A DNA stretch of 64,000 nt from Aquabacterium sp. (GTDB lineage: Bacteria; Pseudomonadota; Gammaproteobacteria; Burkholderiales; Burkholderiaceae_C): positions 1-64,000 of the forward strand of contig NZ_JACPYU010000003.1 of assembly GCF_016195855.1 (NCBI RefSeq). The letters run 5' to 3'. The stretch's first letter is position 1. Each line of letters opens with the position of its first letter. The notes beneath the pieces were generated by a model. It had not been told where the DNA came from, did no database searches, and worked only from the letters and a program-made list of their open reading frames with translations. The position numbers and the translations under genes are program-made. This document shows positions 17,250-29,192 of the stretch, piece by piece.

Positions 17250-19232
17250 TCAATTACTCTGCGACAGCTGATCGAGAATCGCCGGGTTTTCCAGCGTGCT
17301 GGTGTCCTGCGTGACAGGCTCGCCCTTGGCCACCACGCGCAGCAGGCGACGCATGATCTTGCCGGAGCGGGTCTTGGGCAGGTTGTCGCCGAAGCGGATG
17401 TCCTTGGGCTTGGCAATCGGGCCGATCTCATGGCCCACGTGGTTGCGCAGCTCATTGGCCAGTTGCTTGGCCTCTTCGCCAGTGGGGCGTGGGCGCTTGA
17501 GCACCACGAAGGCGCAGATGGCTTCGCCGGTCAGGTCGTCAGGGCGGCCCACCACGGCAGCCTCGGCCACCAGGGGGTGCGACACCAGCGCCGATTCGAT
17601 CTCCATCGTGCCCATGCGGTGGCCCGACACGTTCAGCACGTCGTCGATGCGGCCGGTGATGGTGAAGTAGCCCGTGTGCTCGTCGCGGATGGCGCCGTCA
17701 CCTGCCAGGTAGTACTTGCCCTGGAAATCTGCCGGGTAGTAGCTCTTCTTGAAGCGCCCTGAATCACCCCAGATGTTGCGGATCATCGATGGCCAGGGCT
17801 TGCGCACCACGAGCACGCCGCCCTGCCCCCATGGCACTTCCTTGCCGGTTTCATCCACCACGGCCGCGTCAATGCCGGGGAAAGGCAAGGAGCAGGAGCC
17901 CGGTGTGAGGGCATGCGCGCCCGGCAAAGGCGTGATCATGTGGCCACCGGTTTCGGTCTGCCAGAAGGTGTCGACGATGGGGCAACGGCCACCACCGATT
18001 TCGCGGTGGTACCACTCCCAGGCAGCCGGGTTGATGGGCTCGCCCACCGTGCCCAGCAGGCGCAGGCTGCTCAGGTTGAAGTTGCGCGGGTGCACGGCGT
18101 CGTTGGACTCGGCCGCCTTGATCAGGGCACGAATGGCCGTGGGCGCGGTGTAGAAGATCGAAACCTTGTGCGCCTCGATCATGCGCCAGAAGCGGGCCGC
18201 ATCCGGGTAGGTGGGCACGCCCTCGAACACGACCTGCGTGCCACCGACGGCCAGCGGGCCATAGGCCACATAAGTGTGGCCGGTGACCCAGCCGATGTCG
18301 GCCGTACACCAGAACACGTCGTCGGGCTTGAGGTCAAACGTCCATTTGGTGGTCACGGCTGCGTGCAGCAGGTAGCCCCCGGTGCTGTGCTGAACGCCCT
18401 TGGGCTTGCCAGTTGAACCGGATGTGTAGAGCAGGAACAGCGGGTGCTCTGCCGAGACCCATTCGGGTGGGCACACCTCGGATTGCGCCGCCACCACGTC
18501 GTGCAGGTACACGTCGCGGCCAGCCACCATGGGCACCTTGCCGCCCGTGCGTTGCCAGACAATGACCTGGCGCACGCTGTCGCAGCCGCCCAGTGTGAGG
18601 GCTTCGTCCACGATGGCCTTGAGGGGCAGCGCCTTGCCGCCACGCAACTGTTCATCGGCCGTGATCACGACCACGGCACCCGCGTCTTCCACGCGGTCCC
18701 GCAGGCTCTGGGCCGAAAAGCCGCCGAACACCACCGAGTGCGTGGCACCGATGCGTGCACAGGCCTGCATGGCCACGACGCCCTCCACCGACATCGGCAG
18801 ATACAGCACGACGCGGTCACCCTTCTTGACGCCCTGGGCCTTCAGCGCGTTGGCCAGCTTCGAGACGCGGGTCAGCAACTCCTTGTAGGTCACCGGGGTG
18901 ACCTGGCCATCGTCGGCTTCAAAGATGATCGCGGTCTTGTCGCCCAGACCCGCCTCGATGTTGCGATCCAGGCAGTTATAGGACGCGTTCAGTTCACCAT
19001 CCTCGAACCACTTGAAAAACGGGGCGTTGGATTCGTCCAGGGCCTTGGTGAAGGGTTTGTGCCAGCTCAGGAACTGCCTGGCCAGATCGGCCCAGTAGCC
19101 CTCGTAGTTTTCTTGCGCCTGGGCGCACAGCTTGTCGTAGGCCGCTCGGCTGCCTACGTGGGCAGTACGGGCAAAGGCCTCGGGAACAGGATATTGCTTG
19201 TTCTGATTTGTGGTCTCAGTTGGGCCAGTCAT
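17250..19232 (-). CDS. acs: Acetyl-CoA synthetase
   Basis: AMP-forming acetate-CoA ligase, turning acetate, ATP and CoA into acetyl-CoA. It has 660 residues, the normal length. Motifs are the P-loop [75 protein letters not shown] core ([19 protein letters not shown]), and the C-terminal [14 protein letters not shown] whose Lys is the known regulatory acetylation site of the family. I chose the ATG at 19232 because GGAG lies nine bases upstream; another ATG at 19247 is possible. The preceding minus-strand neighbour is separated by about 200 bp containing its promoter. Confidence 0.97.
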   Translation of the reverse strand: MTGPTETTNQNKQYPVPEAFARTAHVGSRAAYDKLCAQAQENYEGYWADLARQFLSWHKPFTKALDESNAPFFKWFEDGELNASYNCLDRNIEAGLGDKTAIIFEADDGQVTPVTYKELLTRVSKLANALKAQGVKKGDRVVLYLPMSVEGVVAMQACARIGATHSVVFGGFSAQSLRDRVEDAGAVVVITADEQLRGGKALPLKAIVDEALTLGGCDSVRQVIVWQRTGGKVPMVAGRDVYLHDVVAAQSEVCPPEWVSAEHPLFLLYTSGSTGKPKGVQHSTGGYLLHAAVTTKWTFDLKPDDVFWCTADIGWVTGHTYVAYGPLAVGGTQVVFEGVPTYPDAARFWRMIEAHKVSIFYTAPTAIRALIKAAESNDAVHPRNFNLSSLRLLGTVGEPINPAAWEWYHREIGGGRCPIVDTFWQTETGGHMITPLPGAHALTPGSCSLPFPGIDAAVVDETGKEVPWGQGGVLVVRKPWPSMIRNIWGDSGRFKKSYYPADFQGKYYLAGDGAIRDEHTGYFTITGRIDDVLNVSGHRMGTMEIESALVSHPLVAEAAVVGRPDDLTGEAICAFVVLKRPRPTGEEAKQLANELRNHVGHEIGPIAKPKDIRFGDNLPKTRSGKIMRRLLRVVAKGEPVTQDTSTLENPAILDQLSQSN

Positions 19233-19438
19233 GTCTTTTAACTCCATCTGGCGGCGCTTGTGGCGTCGCGGTTTCAATCGGTCAAGATTTGCCTGGGTTG
19301 CAGACAAACCTAGCCAACTCGGCACCATGCGCCCAACTTTGGGTCATCCAACTAAGGACTATCCCCAAGCCCCAGGCCGCATAAAGCGCCAAGACCGACG
19401 CAGAAATCAGAGGAGGTGTGACATATGCCTCGGTGCTT

Positions 19439-20833
19439 TCACGATACAGCCGCACCTTCTATCGCGCCAGTGGTTGCGCGAACTTCTTTGAGGTAGCGCT
19501 CCAGCATGGGCAGATCGCCACCCGCGTGGCGAATGACGCGTGCGAGCAACTCCCGGTCCAGCTCCCGCAGGCGCCAGTTGATTTCCCTGAGGATGGCGGC
19601 CACCTCGCGTTGCATGGCGGGAGACTCGTTTTGCAGCCAGGCCCCGTCGGGCTGAACATCCAGGCCCGTGCTGGACCAGGCGCGCCGGATGCTTTCGGAG
19701 CGCTCCAGCGCATGCCCCCACAGGGATTTGAAGGGCCCACTGGCCCGATCGAACATGGGCTTGAACTCGGCCTGCACGGACAAGATGCGGTCCAGCCGCT
19801 CGCCCAGCTCGCGCGACATGTTCAAGGCATCCTTCAAGGCCTCGCCTTCAGCGGCAGCATCAGCCTCACGGCATTCGCGGAAGGTGCGGCTGACCACGTC
19901 GATCACGGGGCGACTGAACTCGCCATGGATCAGCTTGACCGCCACATCGGCCTGCTGAAGTGCGCCGCCGCCTTTGTCGAGCATCCCGCCCAGCATCTCG
20001 GCCACGGCCAGGATCTGGGCGCTGTCAGACACCTCCCCCATGCGGCGCCCTTGCGGATAGCCAAAACCGTCAAGGCGCTCGTGGTGGTCCAGGATCAGGG
20101 CGCTGGCCGGCTTGGCAAGGCCAACCAGATCCTTGAGCAGGCCATGGGCGATCACCGGATGGGCCGCGATGTGGCGCCACTCCTTGGGCCCCAACTGAGC
20201 GTCTTTCTCCAGGTAGCGGGGGTCAATGTACAGCTCGCCCACATCGTGCCCCAAGGCTGCCACCAGCATCACGCTGAGCGCATCGTTTTCGCCGGGCATC
20301 ATGCGCTGCACGAGGCTGATGGCCAGCAGGGCGACGCACACGGCGTGATCCAGTTTGCCTGCCTGGTGCTCGGTGTAAACCGTCAACAGCGTCTGCAAGC
20401 GCCCGGCAAAAGTGCTGTCGGCAATCAGTTTGATCGGGCTGGCTCGTTTATCGGACAGGCACACGGCACGCAGCGCAGGGTAGGTGTCGAGCATGCGCTC
20501 GGCCATCTCCGCACACCGCTTGCCAGTGACGCCATCAGACACCGCCATGCAATCTTCCAGCGGCTTGATCAGTTTGTGCTCGATCAAGCGCTCGCGCATG
20601 GACCGGTTAATGGCATAACCCTTTGCCACCAGTTTCATGCCATTTTCGGAATAAATATCTTCCGTGGCCTCTACCTGGCGCTCTTCAGCCACGGTCATCA
20701 CGTGGTCCAGATAATGGACATTGACCGTGGAATGGGCGGTTTGATTCGTCAAGGTAACCAGTCCAGAAACGACAACACTCGCAATGGTTTGCGTGCACGG
20801 TTTCATTTTGATGGACACAGGCATGCAACGCAT
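19439..20833 (-). CDS. HD-GYP-type domain protein, probable c-di-GMP phosphodiesterase
   Basis: Up to 464 residues with no clear membrane span. The central region has the HD-GYP layout: ALGHDVGELYIDPRYL (HD pair), a downstream His in WRHIAAHPVIAHGLL, and HHERLDGFGYPQGRR (HHE...DGxGYP). The Lys that usually follows HD (HDxGK) is Glu here (HDVGE). An N-terminal segment (VAEERQVEATEDIYSENGMKLV) precedes the domain, and an extra helical region of about 160 residues follows it. The predicted role is hydrolysis of cyclic di-GMP. The true start may be 20-45 codons later, since the first residues look unconserved. Confidence 0.8.
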   Translation of the reverse strand: MRCMPVSIKMKPCTQTIASVVVSGLVTLTNQTAHSTVNVHYLDHVMTVAEERQVEATEDIYSENGMKLVAKGYAINRSMRERLIEHKLIKPLEDCMAVSDGVTGKRCAEMAERMLDTYPALRAVCLSDKRASPIKLIADSTFAGRLQTLLTVYTEHQAGKLDHAVCVALLAISLVQRMMPGENDALSVMLVAALGHDVGELYIDPRYLEKDAQLGPKEWRHIAAHPVIAHGLLKDLVGLAKPASALILDHHERLDGFGYPQGRRMGEVSDSAQILAVAEMLGGMLDKGGGALQQADVAVKLIHGEFSRPVIDVVSRTFRECREADAAAEGEALKDALNMSRELGERLDRILSVQAEFKPMFDRASGPFKSLWGHALERSESIRRAWSSTGLDVQPDGAWLQNESPAMQREVAAILREINWRLRELDRELLARVIRHAGGDLPMLERYLKEVRATTGAIEGAAVS

Positions 20834-20939
20834 GGCTTATCAACAAAGCCAGCCAAGCCTTGCGGAAAATTGTCACGCCAGGACCTGGTCCAGCAGACAA
20901 AACTAAAATCCCCTCTCACACTTGGTCACCACACCCCCC

Positions 20940-21542
20940 ATGAGCAGCAATCACAAGTCACCCAAAACAGGTCTCCTGCCATCATTTATCTTTGCCAGCA
21001 GGTGGCTGCAGTTGCCGCTGTACCTCGGCCTGATCCTGGCGCAAGTGGTCTACGTTTTTCACTTCTGGGTCGAGCTGGTTCACCTGGTCGAGGCGGCATT
21101 GGGCAACCAGGACGCGCTCAAAGCCATCTTCGAGGCCTCTGGCCAGCATGGGGGCACGGCCCCCGATCACCTGACCGAGACCACCATCATGCTGGTGGTG
21201 CTGGGCCTGATCGATGTGGTGATGATCTCCAACCTGCTGATCATGGTGATCGTGGGCGGCTACGAGACCTTCGTGTCCCGCATGAACCTGGAAGACCACC
21301 CCGACCAGCCCGAGTGGCTGGACCACGTCAATGCCTCGGTGCTCAAGGTGAAACTGGGTACGGCCATCATCGGGATTTCGTCCATCCACCTGCTCAAGAC
21401 CTTCATCAACGCCGAGAACTACTCGGACAAGGCCTTGATCGCGCAGACGGTGATCCACATCGCCTTCCTGCTGTCGGCCATGGCCATTGCGGCCACCGAC
21501 CGCATCCTGCATCCGGTGGGGGATACGCACGAGAAACATTGA
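20940..21542 (+). CDS. YqhA/UPF0114-family membrane protein
   Basis: A 200-residue inner-membrane protein with four hydrophobic segments: LPLYLGLILAQVVYVFHFWV; TTIMLVVLGLIDVVMISNLL; GTAIIGISSIHLLKTFI; and IAFLLSAMAIAATDRI. The central motif SNLLIMVIVGGYETFVSRM with the following HPDQPEWLDHVN is characteristic of the UPF0114 (YqhA) family, whose function is unknown. The start ATG at 20940; an in-frame TTG six codons earlier is less likely. It is divergent from the HD-GYP gene and about 100 bp upstream of fumarase. Confidence 0.85.
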   Translation: MSSNHKSPKTGLLPSFIFASRWLQLPLYLGLILAQVVYVFHFWVELVHLVEAALGNQDALKAIFEASGQHGGTAPDHLTETTIMLVVLGLIDVVMISNLLIMVIVGGYETFVSRMNLEDHPDQPEWLDHVNASVLKVKLGTAIIGISSIHLLKTFINAENYSDKALIAQTVIHIAFLLSAMAIAATDRILHPVGDTHEKH

Positions 21543-21645
21543 TCGGCACGCCGCCGGCGCGCCAAGTGCGCGCGTCCTTGGCACAATGTCGGTTTTCCCG
21601 TATCACCCTCCCCGCCCCAAAAAACGCCCCACAAAGGCCACTGCC

Positions 21646-23172
21646 ATGACGACCATTCGCTACGACGACCTCGTTGAAAGTGTCGCAGCCGCGCTGCAAT
21701 ACATCAGCTACTACCACCCCGCTGACTACATCGCCCACCTGGCCCGCGCTTACGAGCGTGAAGAGAGCCCGGCAGCGAAAGACGCCATCGCCCAGATCCT
21801 GACCAACTCGCGCATGTGCGCCGAAGGCCACCGCCCCATCTGTCAGGACACCGGCATCGTCAACGTCTTCCTGAAAATCGGGATGGGCGTGAAGTGGGAA
21901 GGCTTTGGTGCCCGCTCCATCCAGGAGGCCGTGGACGAAGGCGTGCGCCGTGGCTACAACAACCCGGACAACAAGCTGCGCGCCTCGGTCCTGTCTGACC
22001 CCATCTTCGAGCGCAAGAACACCAAGGACAACACGCCTGCCGTGGTCTTCATGGAGCTGATCCCCGGTGACACCGTGGACGTGACCGTGGCCGCCAAGGG
22101 TGGTGGCTCCGAGAACAAGTCCAAGGTCTACATGCTCAACCCGTCCGACAACATCGTGGACTGGGTGCTCAAGACCGTGCCGACCATGGGCGCGGGCTGG
22201 TGCCCGCCCGGCATGCTGGGCATTGGCGTAGGCGGCACGGCTGAAAAGGCCGCCCTGCTGGCCAAAGAATCGTTGATGGACGACATCGACATGTACGAAC
22301 TGCTGGAGCGCGGCCCCCAGAACAAGCTGGAAGAGCTGCGCATCGAGTTGTACGAGAAGGTCAACGCCCTGGGCATCGGCGCGCAAGGCCTGGGTGGCCT
22401 GACCACCGTGCTGGACGTCAAGATCAAGACCTACCCCACGCACGCCGCCTCCAAGCCCATTGCCATGATCCCGAACTGTGCGGCCACCCGCCATGCGCAC
22501 TTCGTGATGGACGGCTCCGGCCCCGTCTACCTGGATCCGCCCAGCCTGGACCTGTGGCCCAACGTGCACTGGGCACCCGACTACAACAAGTCCAAGCGCG
22601 TTGACCTGAACACGCTGACCAAGGACGAAGTCGCCAGCTGGAAGCCAGGCCAGACCCTGTTGCTCAACGGCAAGATGCTGACCGGCCGCGATGCCGCGCA
22701 CAAGCGCATCCAGGACATGCTGGCCAAGGGTGAGAAGCTGCCCGTGGACTTCACCAACCGCGTCATCTACTACGTGGGCCCAGTGGACCCGGTTCGCGAC
22801 GAAGTGGTCGGCCCCGCAGGCCCCACCACCGCGACCCGCATGGACAGCTTCACCGAGATGATGCTGGCCCAGACCGGCCTGATCTCCATGGTGGGCAAGG
22901 CCGAGCGCGGCCCCACTGCCATCGAGGCCATCAAGAAGCACAAGTCGGCTTACCTGATGGCCGTGGGCGGCTCGGCCTACCTGGTGTCCAAGGCCATCAA
23001 GGCCGCCAAGGTGGTGGGCTTTGCCGACTTAGGGATGGAAGCCATCTACGAGTTCGACGTGGTCGACATGCCGGTGACCGTGGCCGTGGACAGTGGCGGC
23101 ACCAGCGCCCACATCGAAGGGCCCAAGACCTGGCAGGCCAAGATCGGCAAGATCCCGGTTGCCGTGGCCTGA
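21646..23172 (+). CDS. fumA: Fumarate hydratase, class I (iron-sulfur)
   Basis: Oxygen-sensitive [4Fe-4S] fumarase of the TCA cycle, fumarate to malate. It is 508 residues long. The three candidate cluster cysteines lie in HRPICQDTG (about 66), GAGWCPPGMLG (about 186), and IPNCAATRH (about 278). GVGGTAEKAALLAKE binds substrate in the N-terminal domain. The C-terminal beta domain has LLNGKMLTGRDAAHKR and VGPAGPTTATRMD, and ends VDSGGTSAH. The start ATG at 21646; the open frame extends upstream but is not conserved. It ends in its own terminator. Confidence 0.95.
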   Translation: MTTIRYDDLVESVAAALQYISYYHPADYIAHLARAYEREESPAAKDAIAQILTNSRMCAEGHRPICQDTGIVNVFLKIGMGVKWEGFGARSIQEAVDEGVRRGYNNPDNKLRASVLSDPIFERKNTKDNTPAVVFMELIPGDTVDVTVAAKGGGSENKSKVYMLNPSDNIVDWVLKTVPTMGAGWCPPGMLGIGVGGTAEKAALLAKESLMDDIDMYELLERGPQNKLEELRIELYEKVNALGIGAQGLGGLTTVLDVKIKTYPTHAASKPIAMIPNCAATRHAHFVMDGSGPVYLDPPSLDLWPNVHWAPDYNKSKRVDLNTLTKDEVASWKPGQTLLLNGKMLTGRDAAHKRIQDMLAKGEKLPVDFTNRVIYYVGPVDPVRDEVVGPAGPTTATRMDSFTEMMLAQTGLISMVGKAERGPTAIEAIKKHKSAYLMAVGGSAYLVSKAIKAAKVVGFADLGMEAIYEFDVVDMPVTVAVDSGGTSAHIEGPKTWQAKIGKIPVAVA

Positions 23173-23196
23173 TCGCTTGCAGCCATAGCTCACAGC

Positions 23197-23226
23197 AGCC
23201 CCGACGCTTCGGCCTCGGGGCTTTTT
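23197..23226 (+). terminator. Terminator of fumarase gene
   Basis: AGCCCCGA/TCGGGGCT (23197-23204 with 23215-23222) followed by TTTTTC. Confidence 0.88.
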
Positions 23227-23271
23227 CTTGCTCGCAACACCACAGCAACGTTCGTGCAGTAGCCTTTGCTC

Positions 23272-24351
23272 ATGAAGAACCCCTACTTCAACCCTGCCAA
23301 GAAGCACCACCGGCCAGACGGCTTCCAGAACAACTACATCTCGTTCAGAGGCAAACGCTGGCACGAGATCCTGCGCTGGCGCTGGCAGGCCTGGCGTGCC
23401 GGGCACCCTCGCCCGATGCACGAGCCCATCCCCGTGGTCGCGCCTGACCTGGCCTTCATCCATGCCAATGCCAAGGCTGGCCTGGCCATGCAGCCCGCCA
23501 TGACCTGGATCGGGCACATCACGGTGCTGGCGCAGATCGGCGGGCTCAACATGCTGACCGACCCGGTATTTTCGGAGCGCTGCTTCCCGGTGCAATGGGC
23601 GGGCCCGGCGCGACAGACCCCACCGGGTTTGCGGCTGGATCAGTTGCCCCACATCGACGTGGTGCTGCTGTCGCACAACCACTATGACCACATGGACGAA
23701 GGCTCGCTGCAGGCCTTGGCAAAGCAGCCTGGCGGGTGCCCGCTGTTCATCACGCCCCTTGGACACAAGCACTGGTTCGCACGGCGCGGCATCCAGCGCG
23801 TGATCGAGCTGGACTGGTGGGACACGCATGTGCTGGACGCCACTGCGCAATCAGCGCGGATACCGGTGACCTTGACCCCGGCCCAGCACTGGTCTGCGCG
23901 CACGGCGACTGACGCGCTGCGCAGCCTGTGGGGCGGCTTTGCGGTGCGCTCGCCTGATTGCCACCTCTTCTTTGCGGGCGACACGGCCTACTCGAAGGAC
24001 TTCATCGACATCCGCCAGCACTTCGCGCGCGAGCAGACGCCTGAACTGGGTGGAGGCTTCGACATCGCCCTGCTCCCTATCGGCGCCTATGAGCCCCGCT
24101 GGTTCATGAAGGACCAGCACGTCAACCCGGAAGAAGCCGTGCAGATCTTCCAGGACCTGGGGTGCCAGCGCGCGCTGGCGGTGCACTGGGGCACGTTTCA
24201 GTTGACGGACGAGGCGCTGGATGAGCCGCCCAGGGCGCTGGCGCAGGCGCTGTCGACTCAGGGCCTGTCTGACAAGGACTTCCACGTGGCCGCCATCGGG
24301 GAGACCTGGCGCCTGCCTGCGCGACTCAAGCCGAACTCATCGACGCCTTGA
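23272..24351 (+). CDS. Metallo-beta-lactamase-fold hydrolase (NAPE-PLD/UlaG-like)
   Basis: A 359-residue soluble hydrolase. The metal site is LLSHNHYDHMD (HxHxDH, about 136-146), with further ligands in TPAQHWSART (His), FFAGDTAYSKDF (Asp, about 238) and ALAVHWGTFQL (His). The N-terminal KHHRPDGFQNNY and the overall spacing resemble the NAPE-hydrolysing phospholipase D/RomA group, so a phospholipid or related phosphodiester substrate is possible but unproven. The ATG at 23272 is chosen; an in-frame TTG lies two codons upstream. The 3' end overlaps the converging PilJ-N-like gene by 26 bp. Confidence 0.85.
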   Translation: MKNPYFNPAKKHHRPDGFQNNYISFRGKRWHEILRWRWQAWRAGHPRPMHEPIPVVAPDLAFIHANAKAGLAMQPAMTWIGHITVLAQIGGLNMLTDPVFSERCFPVQWAGPARQTPPGLRLDQLPHIDVVLLSHNHYDHMDEGSLQALAKQPGGCPLFITPLGHKHWFARRGIQRVIELDWWDTHVLDATAQSARIPVTLTPAQHWSARTATDALRSLWGGFAVRSPDCHLFFAGDTAYSKDFIDIRQHFAREQTPELGGGFDIALLPIGAYEPRWFMKDQHVNPEEAVQIFQDLGCQRALAVHWGTFQLTDEALDEPPRALAQALSTQGLSDKDFHVAAIGETWRLPARLKPNSSTP

Positions 24352-25018
24352 CGAGTTGCTCGACCTCTTCCGTGATGGTCGCCATGCGCGCGGCCACCAC
24401 CGCGAACTCCCGGCCACCTGGGCCTGCGCGATGGGCCGAGACCTGGGCATTGAACGCCACCACACGGGCCTCGCGTGCCACGGACTGGATTTCCTCGTTC
24501 AGGCGCGCGCGTTGCGCTTGTTGTGCCCGCGACAGCTGATGCGCCTCCTGCTCATATGCCTGTGTGATCTGGGTCAGCACAGTCAGCAAGGACGATGACG
24601 CGTCCACCACGGCCGACTGTGTGGCGTCAGTCAAAGGCTCGCCACGCCGCAGGCTTTTGATGGTGCGGCCAAGCAAGTCAATGAAGGCTTCGATGCGCGC
24701 CCGCGCCTGCGACACCCCATCAAAGGCCTGCCGCAAGCTCTGGGAGAACAGGCCTGGCAGCCCGTCCCCACCCTGGGCCAGCAAGCGGTGGCTGGTGCTG
24801 AACTGCCCGAGCACCTCCTCGGCCGTGGACAGCGCATCAGCACGCCCTCCTCCCGCCAGCACCACGAACAAGGTCAAGCGCTGCGACAACATGCGTTGAC
24901 GCCCCGCCAGGTTGATCAGGCGGGACAGGGTGTCCGCACAGGGCACGGCGCCCGTCTTGGGCGCCATCGCGGCAGCGGGCGGGCTTGATGGTCGGGACGA
25001 AAGGACAGCGGTGGGCAT
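24326..25018 (-). CDS. Soluble PilJ-N-like sensory protein
   Basis: A 230-residue protein without signal peptide or membrane span. Residues about 25-120 resemble the type IV pili methyl-accepting transducer N-terminal domain (LINLAGRQRMLSQRLTLFVV). The end (EEIQSVAREARVVAFNAQVS, then GGREFAVVAARMATITEEVE) resembles the core hairpin of a chemoreceptor signalling domain but is far shorter than a full one. Such stand-alone forms may feed nitrate/nitrite or redox signals to other partners; no function is established. The ATG at 25018 is chosen (MPTAVLSS); the frame is open 16 codons upstream. Confidence 0.7.
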   Translation of the reverse strand: MPTAVLSSRPSSPPAAAMAPKTGAVPCADTLSRLINLAGRQRMLSQRLTLFVVLAGGGRADALSTAEEVLGQFSTSHRLLAQGGDGLPGLFSQSLRQAFDGVSQARARIEAFIDLLGRTIKSLRRGEPLTDATQSAVVDASSSLLTVLTQITQAYEQEAHQLSRAQQAQRARLNEEIQSVAREARVVAFNAQVSAHRAGPGGREFAVVAARMATITEEVEQLVKASMSSA

Positions 25019-25204
25019 GGTGGATGCGCGGCAAGGCCGATCTGGATGATTGCACCGCTCATGCAAAGGTCATTCCAGGTGCTGCACCAGGATGCAGCCT
25101 TGGCGATCAAGACCGCGAAAACCATGAAAGAAGCCACACGGCCCGCAAGCACGTGTGGCTCATGATCAAGCCCTGATCAACCCGGCGCCCTGCGCCGGCC
25201 TGTA

Positions 25205-27751
<2,547 letters not shown>

Positions 27752-27808
27752 GAGCACTCCCGGTGGTCGGAGGGGCCCCGCAAGACATGCAGAGCCGATT
27801 GCTCAAGA

Positions 27809-27836
27809 AGATAAGGCGATGGCCAGACATTTCAAG
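27809..27836 (-). promoter_or_regulatory. Sigma-32 heat-shock promoter of clpB
   Basis: On the minus strand, CTTGAAA (complement of 27830-27836) is followed by 13 bases and CCTTATCT (27809-27816), a good match to the sigma-32 consensus CTTGAAA-N13-17-CCCCATNT. It lies about 60 bp before the clpB start. Confidence 0.75.
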
Positions 27837-27869
27837 CCCTGCATGCCCGCATGGCTTGAGAAAGATCAA

Positions 27870-29036
27870 TCAGTCGCCGCTGACCACCCGGTTGCGGCCC
27901 GTGTGCTTGGCCTGGTACAGGCAGGCGTCAGCCCGGGCCAGGTCGTCTTCCAGCGAGGTGTCCTCGCGGTGGTAGGCGATGCCGATGCTGACGGTGACAC
28001 GGATCTCGCCCCGGCGTGTCTCGAACGGGCTGAGTTCCACGATTTCGCGCACGCGCTCGGCGATGGACTGCGCCTCCAGGCGAGACCGGACGGGCAGGAG
28101 CACGGAGAATTCCTCGCCGCCGTAGCGGGCCAGCAAGGCGTCGTCCCGCAGGTGGTCACGCACGGTGTTGGTCACATGCCGCAGCACGTCGTCACCGGTG
28201 GCGTGGCCGTATCGGTCGTTCACGTCCTTGAACAGATCGATATCGATCATCAAGACCGCCAGAATGCTGGCCTGCGCCGACTGCAAGGCGACCATGCGTT
28301 CGCCCAACTCGCGCAGGCCGCGGCGCGACAAGGCGCCCGTCAGGTCGTCGGACAGGGAGCGGGCACGCAACTGCTGCATCAGGCGGTCATTGACCGACGC
28401 GAACACCACGGACGACACCGCCAGGGGCAGCAAGGCAAAGCTCAGCCCCGTGATGGGCATGAGCCAGTCTGGCGTGTGCAGCCAATGCGAGGGATAGGGC
28501 CCAGGCTGGGTGAGAGCCCAGTACAGCAGGACCAGCCAGTTCAAGGCGAATTCGCAGGCCGCCACCAGCAAGCTCAGATCGCCGCCGGTGAACTTGCCGT
28601 TCTGGATGGTGATCAGGCTCTGGTCCAGCGCCATGCCCAGGCTGATCAGGCTGAACACGATGCCGATGACCTGCACATACTGCGTATCGGTGCCAAAAGC
28701 AGCTGCTCCCCAGAGCGACAGGCCCACCAGCAACACCACCACCAGCCCCGCCACGGGATAGGTCCGGCGCCCGTTGAGTTGCCGGAAGGCCCAGGCCAGC
28801 AGCGCGACGCCCATGCCGGCAAAACCGATGGCCCCCTTGGTGACCTCCGGCCGGAGATTCAAAGGGCTCAGTTGCACGCACAGCAGCGCCGACAGGCACA
28901 GCAAGGCCCAGCGGAACAGCCCCAATGCATAGCTCACACGGGCTTGTTCCGTGCGCACCATGGCCAACAAGCCCAGCCCCACCAGGGAGCCTGCGCCCGC
29001 AACCGCATAGCAGGTATAGACATCAATCGACAGCAT
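27870..29036 (-). CDS. Membrane-bound diguanylate cyclase
   Basis: A 388-residue protein predicted to make cyclic di-GMP. Residues 1-210 contain about six to seven hydrophobic segments with no recognised ligand-binding motif. Residues about 225-385 are a GGDEF domain: DDLTGALSRRGL, MIDIDLFKDVNDRYGHATGD, the active-site signature RYGGEEFSVLL, and SIGIAYH. An RxxD inhibitory site is not obvious five residues before GGEEF. It is divergent from the carotenoid oxygenase gene, with a 156-bp region that carries the oxygenase promoter. Confidence 0.92.
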   Translation of the reverse strand: MLSIDVYTCYAVAGAGSLVGLGLLAMVRTEQARVSYALGLFRWALLCLSALLCVQLSPLNLRPEVTKGAIGFAGMGVALLAWAFRQLNGRRTYPVAGLVVVLLVGLSLWGAAAFGTDTQYVQVIGIVFSLISLGMALDQSLITIQNGKFTGGDLSLLVAACEFALNWLVLLYWALTQPGPYPSHWLHTPDWLMPITGLSFALLPLAVSSVVFASVNDRLMQQLRARSLSDDLTGALSRRGLRELGERMVALQSAQASILAVLMIDIDLFKDVNDRYGHATGDDVLRHVTNTVRDHLRDDALLARYGGEEFSVLLPVRSRLEAQSIAERVREIVELSPFETRRGEIRVTVSIGIAYHREDTSLEDDLARADACLYQAKHTGRNRVVSGD

Positions 29037-29123
29037 GCCCGGTTTTTATACTCTGAAAGTAAGGGCTTTATCGGCACGCCGGCCCCCAGATTGATACTTG
29101 CATCGTTTAACAACAGCAGGACC

Positions 29124-29178
29124 ATGTTGACAGCGGGAACATATCGCGTTTCAATGCTTATGTTCACAATGTCAACAT
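29124..29178 (+). promoter_or_regulatory. Paired operator and promoter of the carotenoid oxygenase gene
   Basis: Two copies of ATGTT-N9-AACAT (29124-29142 and 29160-29178) have centres exactly 36 bp apart. The second extends to TTATGTT-N9-AACATAA. ATGTTGACA (29124-29132) recurs inverted as TGTCAACAT (29170-29178). A consensus -35 TTGACA (29127-29132) lies in the first copy, with TTCAAT 17 bp downstream as a plausible -10. A dimeric regulator binding both sites would cover the promoter; its identity is unknown. Confidence 0.6.
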
Positions 29179-29192
29179 AAAAGGAGCCGATC

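Noticed and set aside
25163-25198. Two small palindromes downstream of clpB as its terminator
   Set aside because: Stems TGATCA and CCGGCGC are present, but no T-run follows on the minus strand, so an intrinsic terminator cannot be supported.
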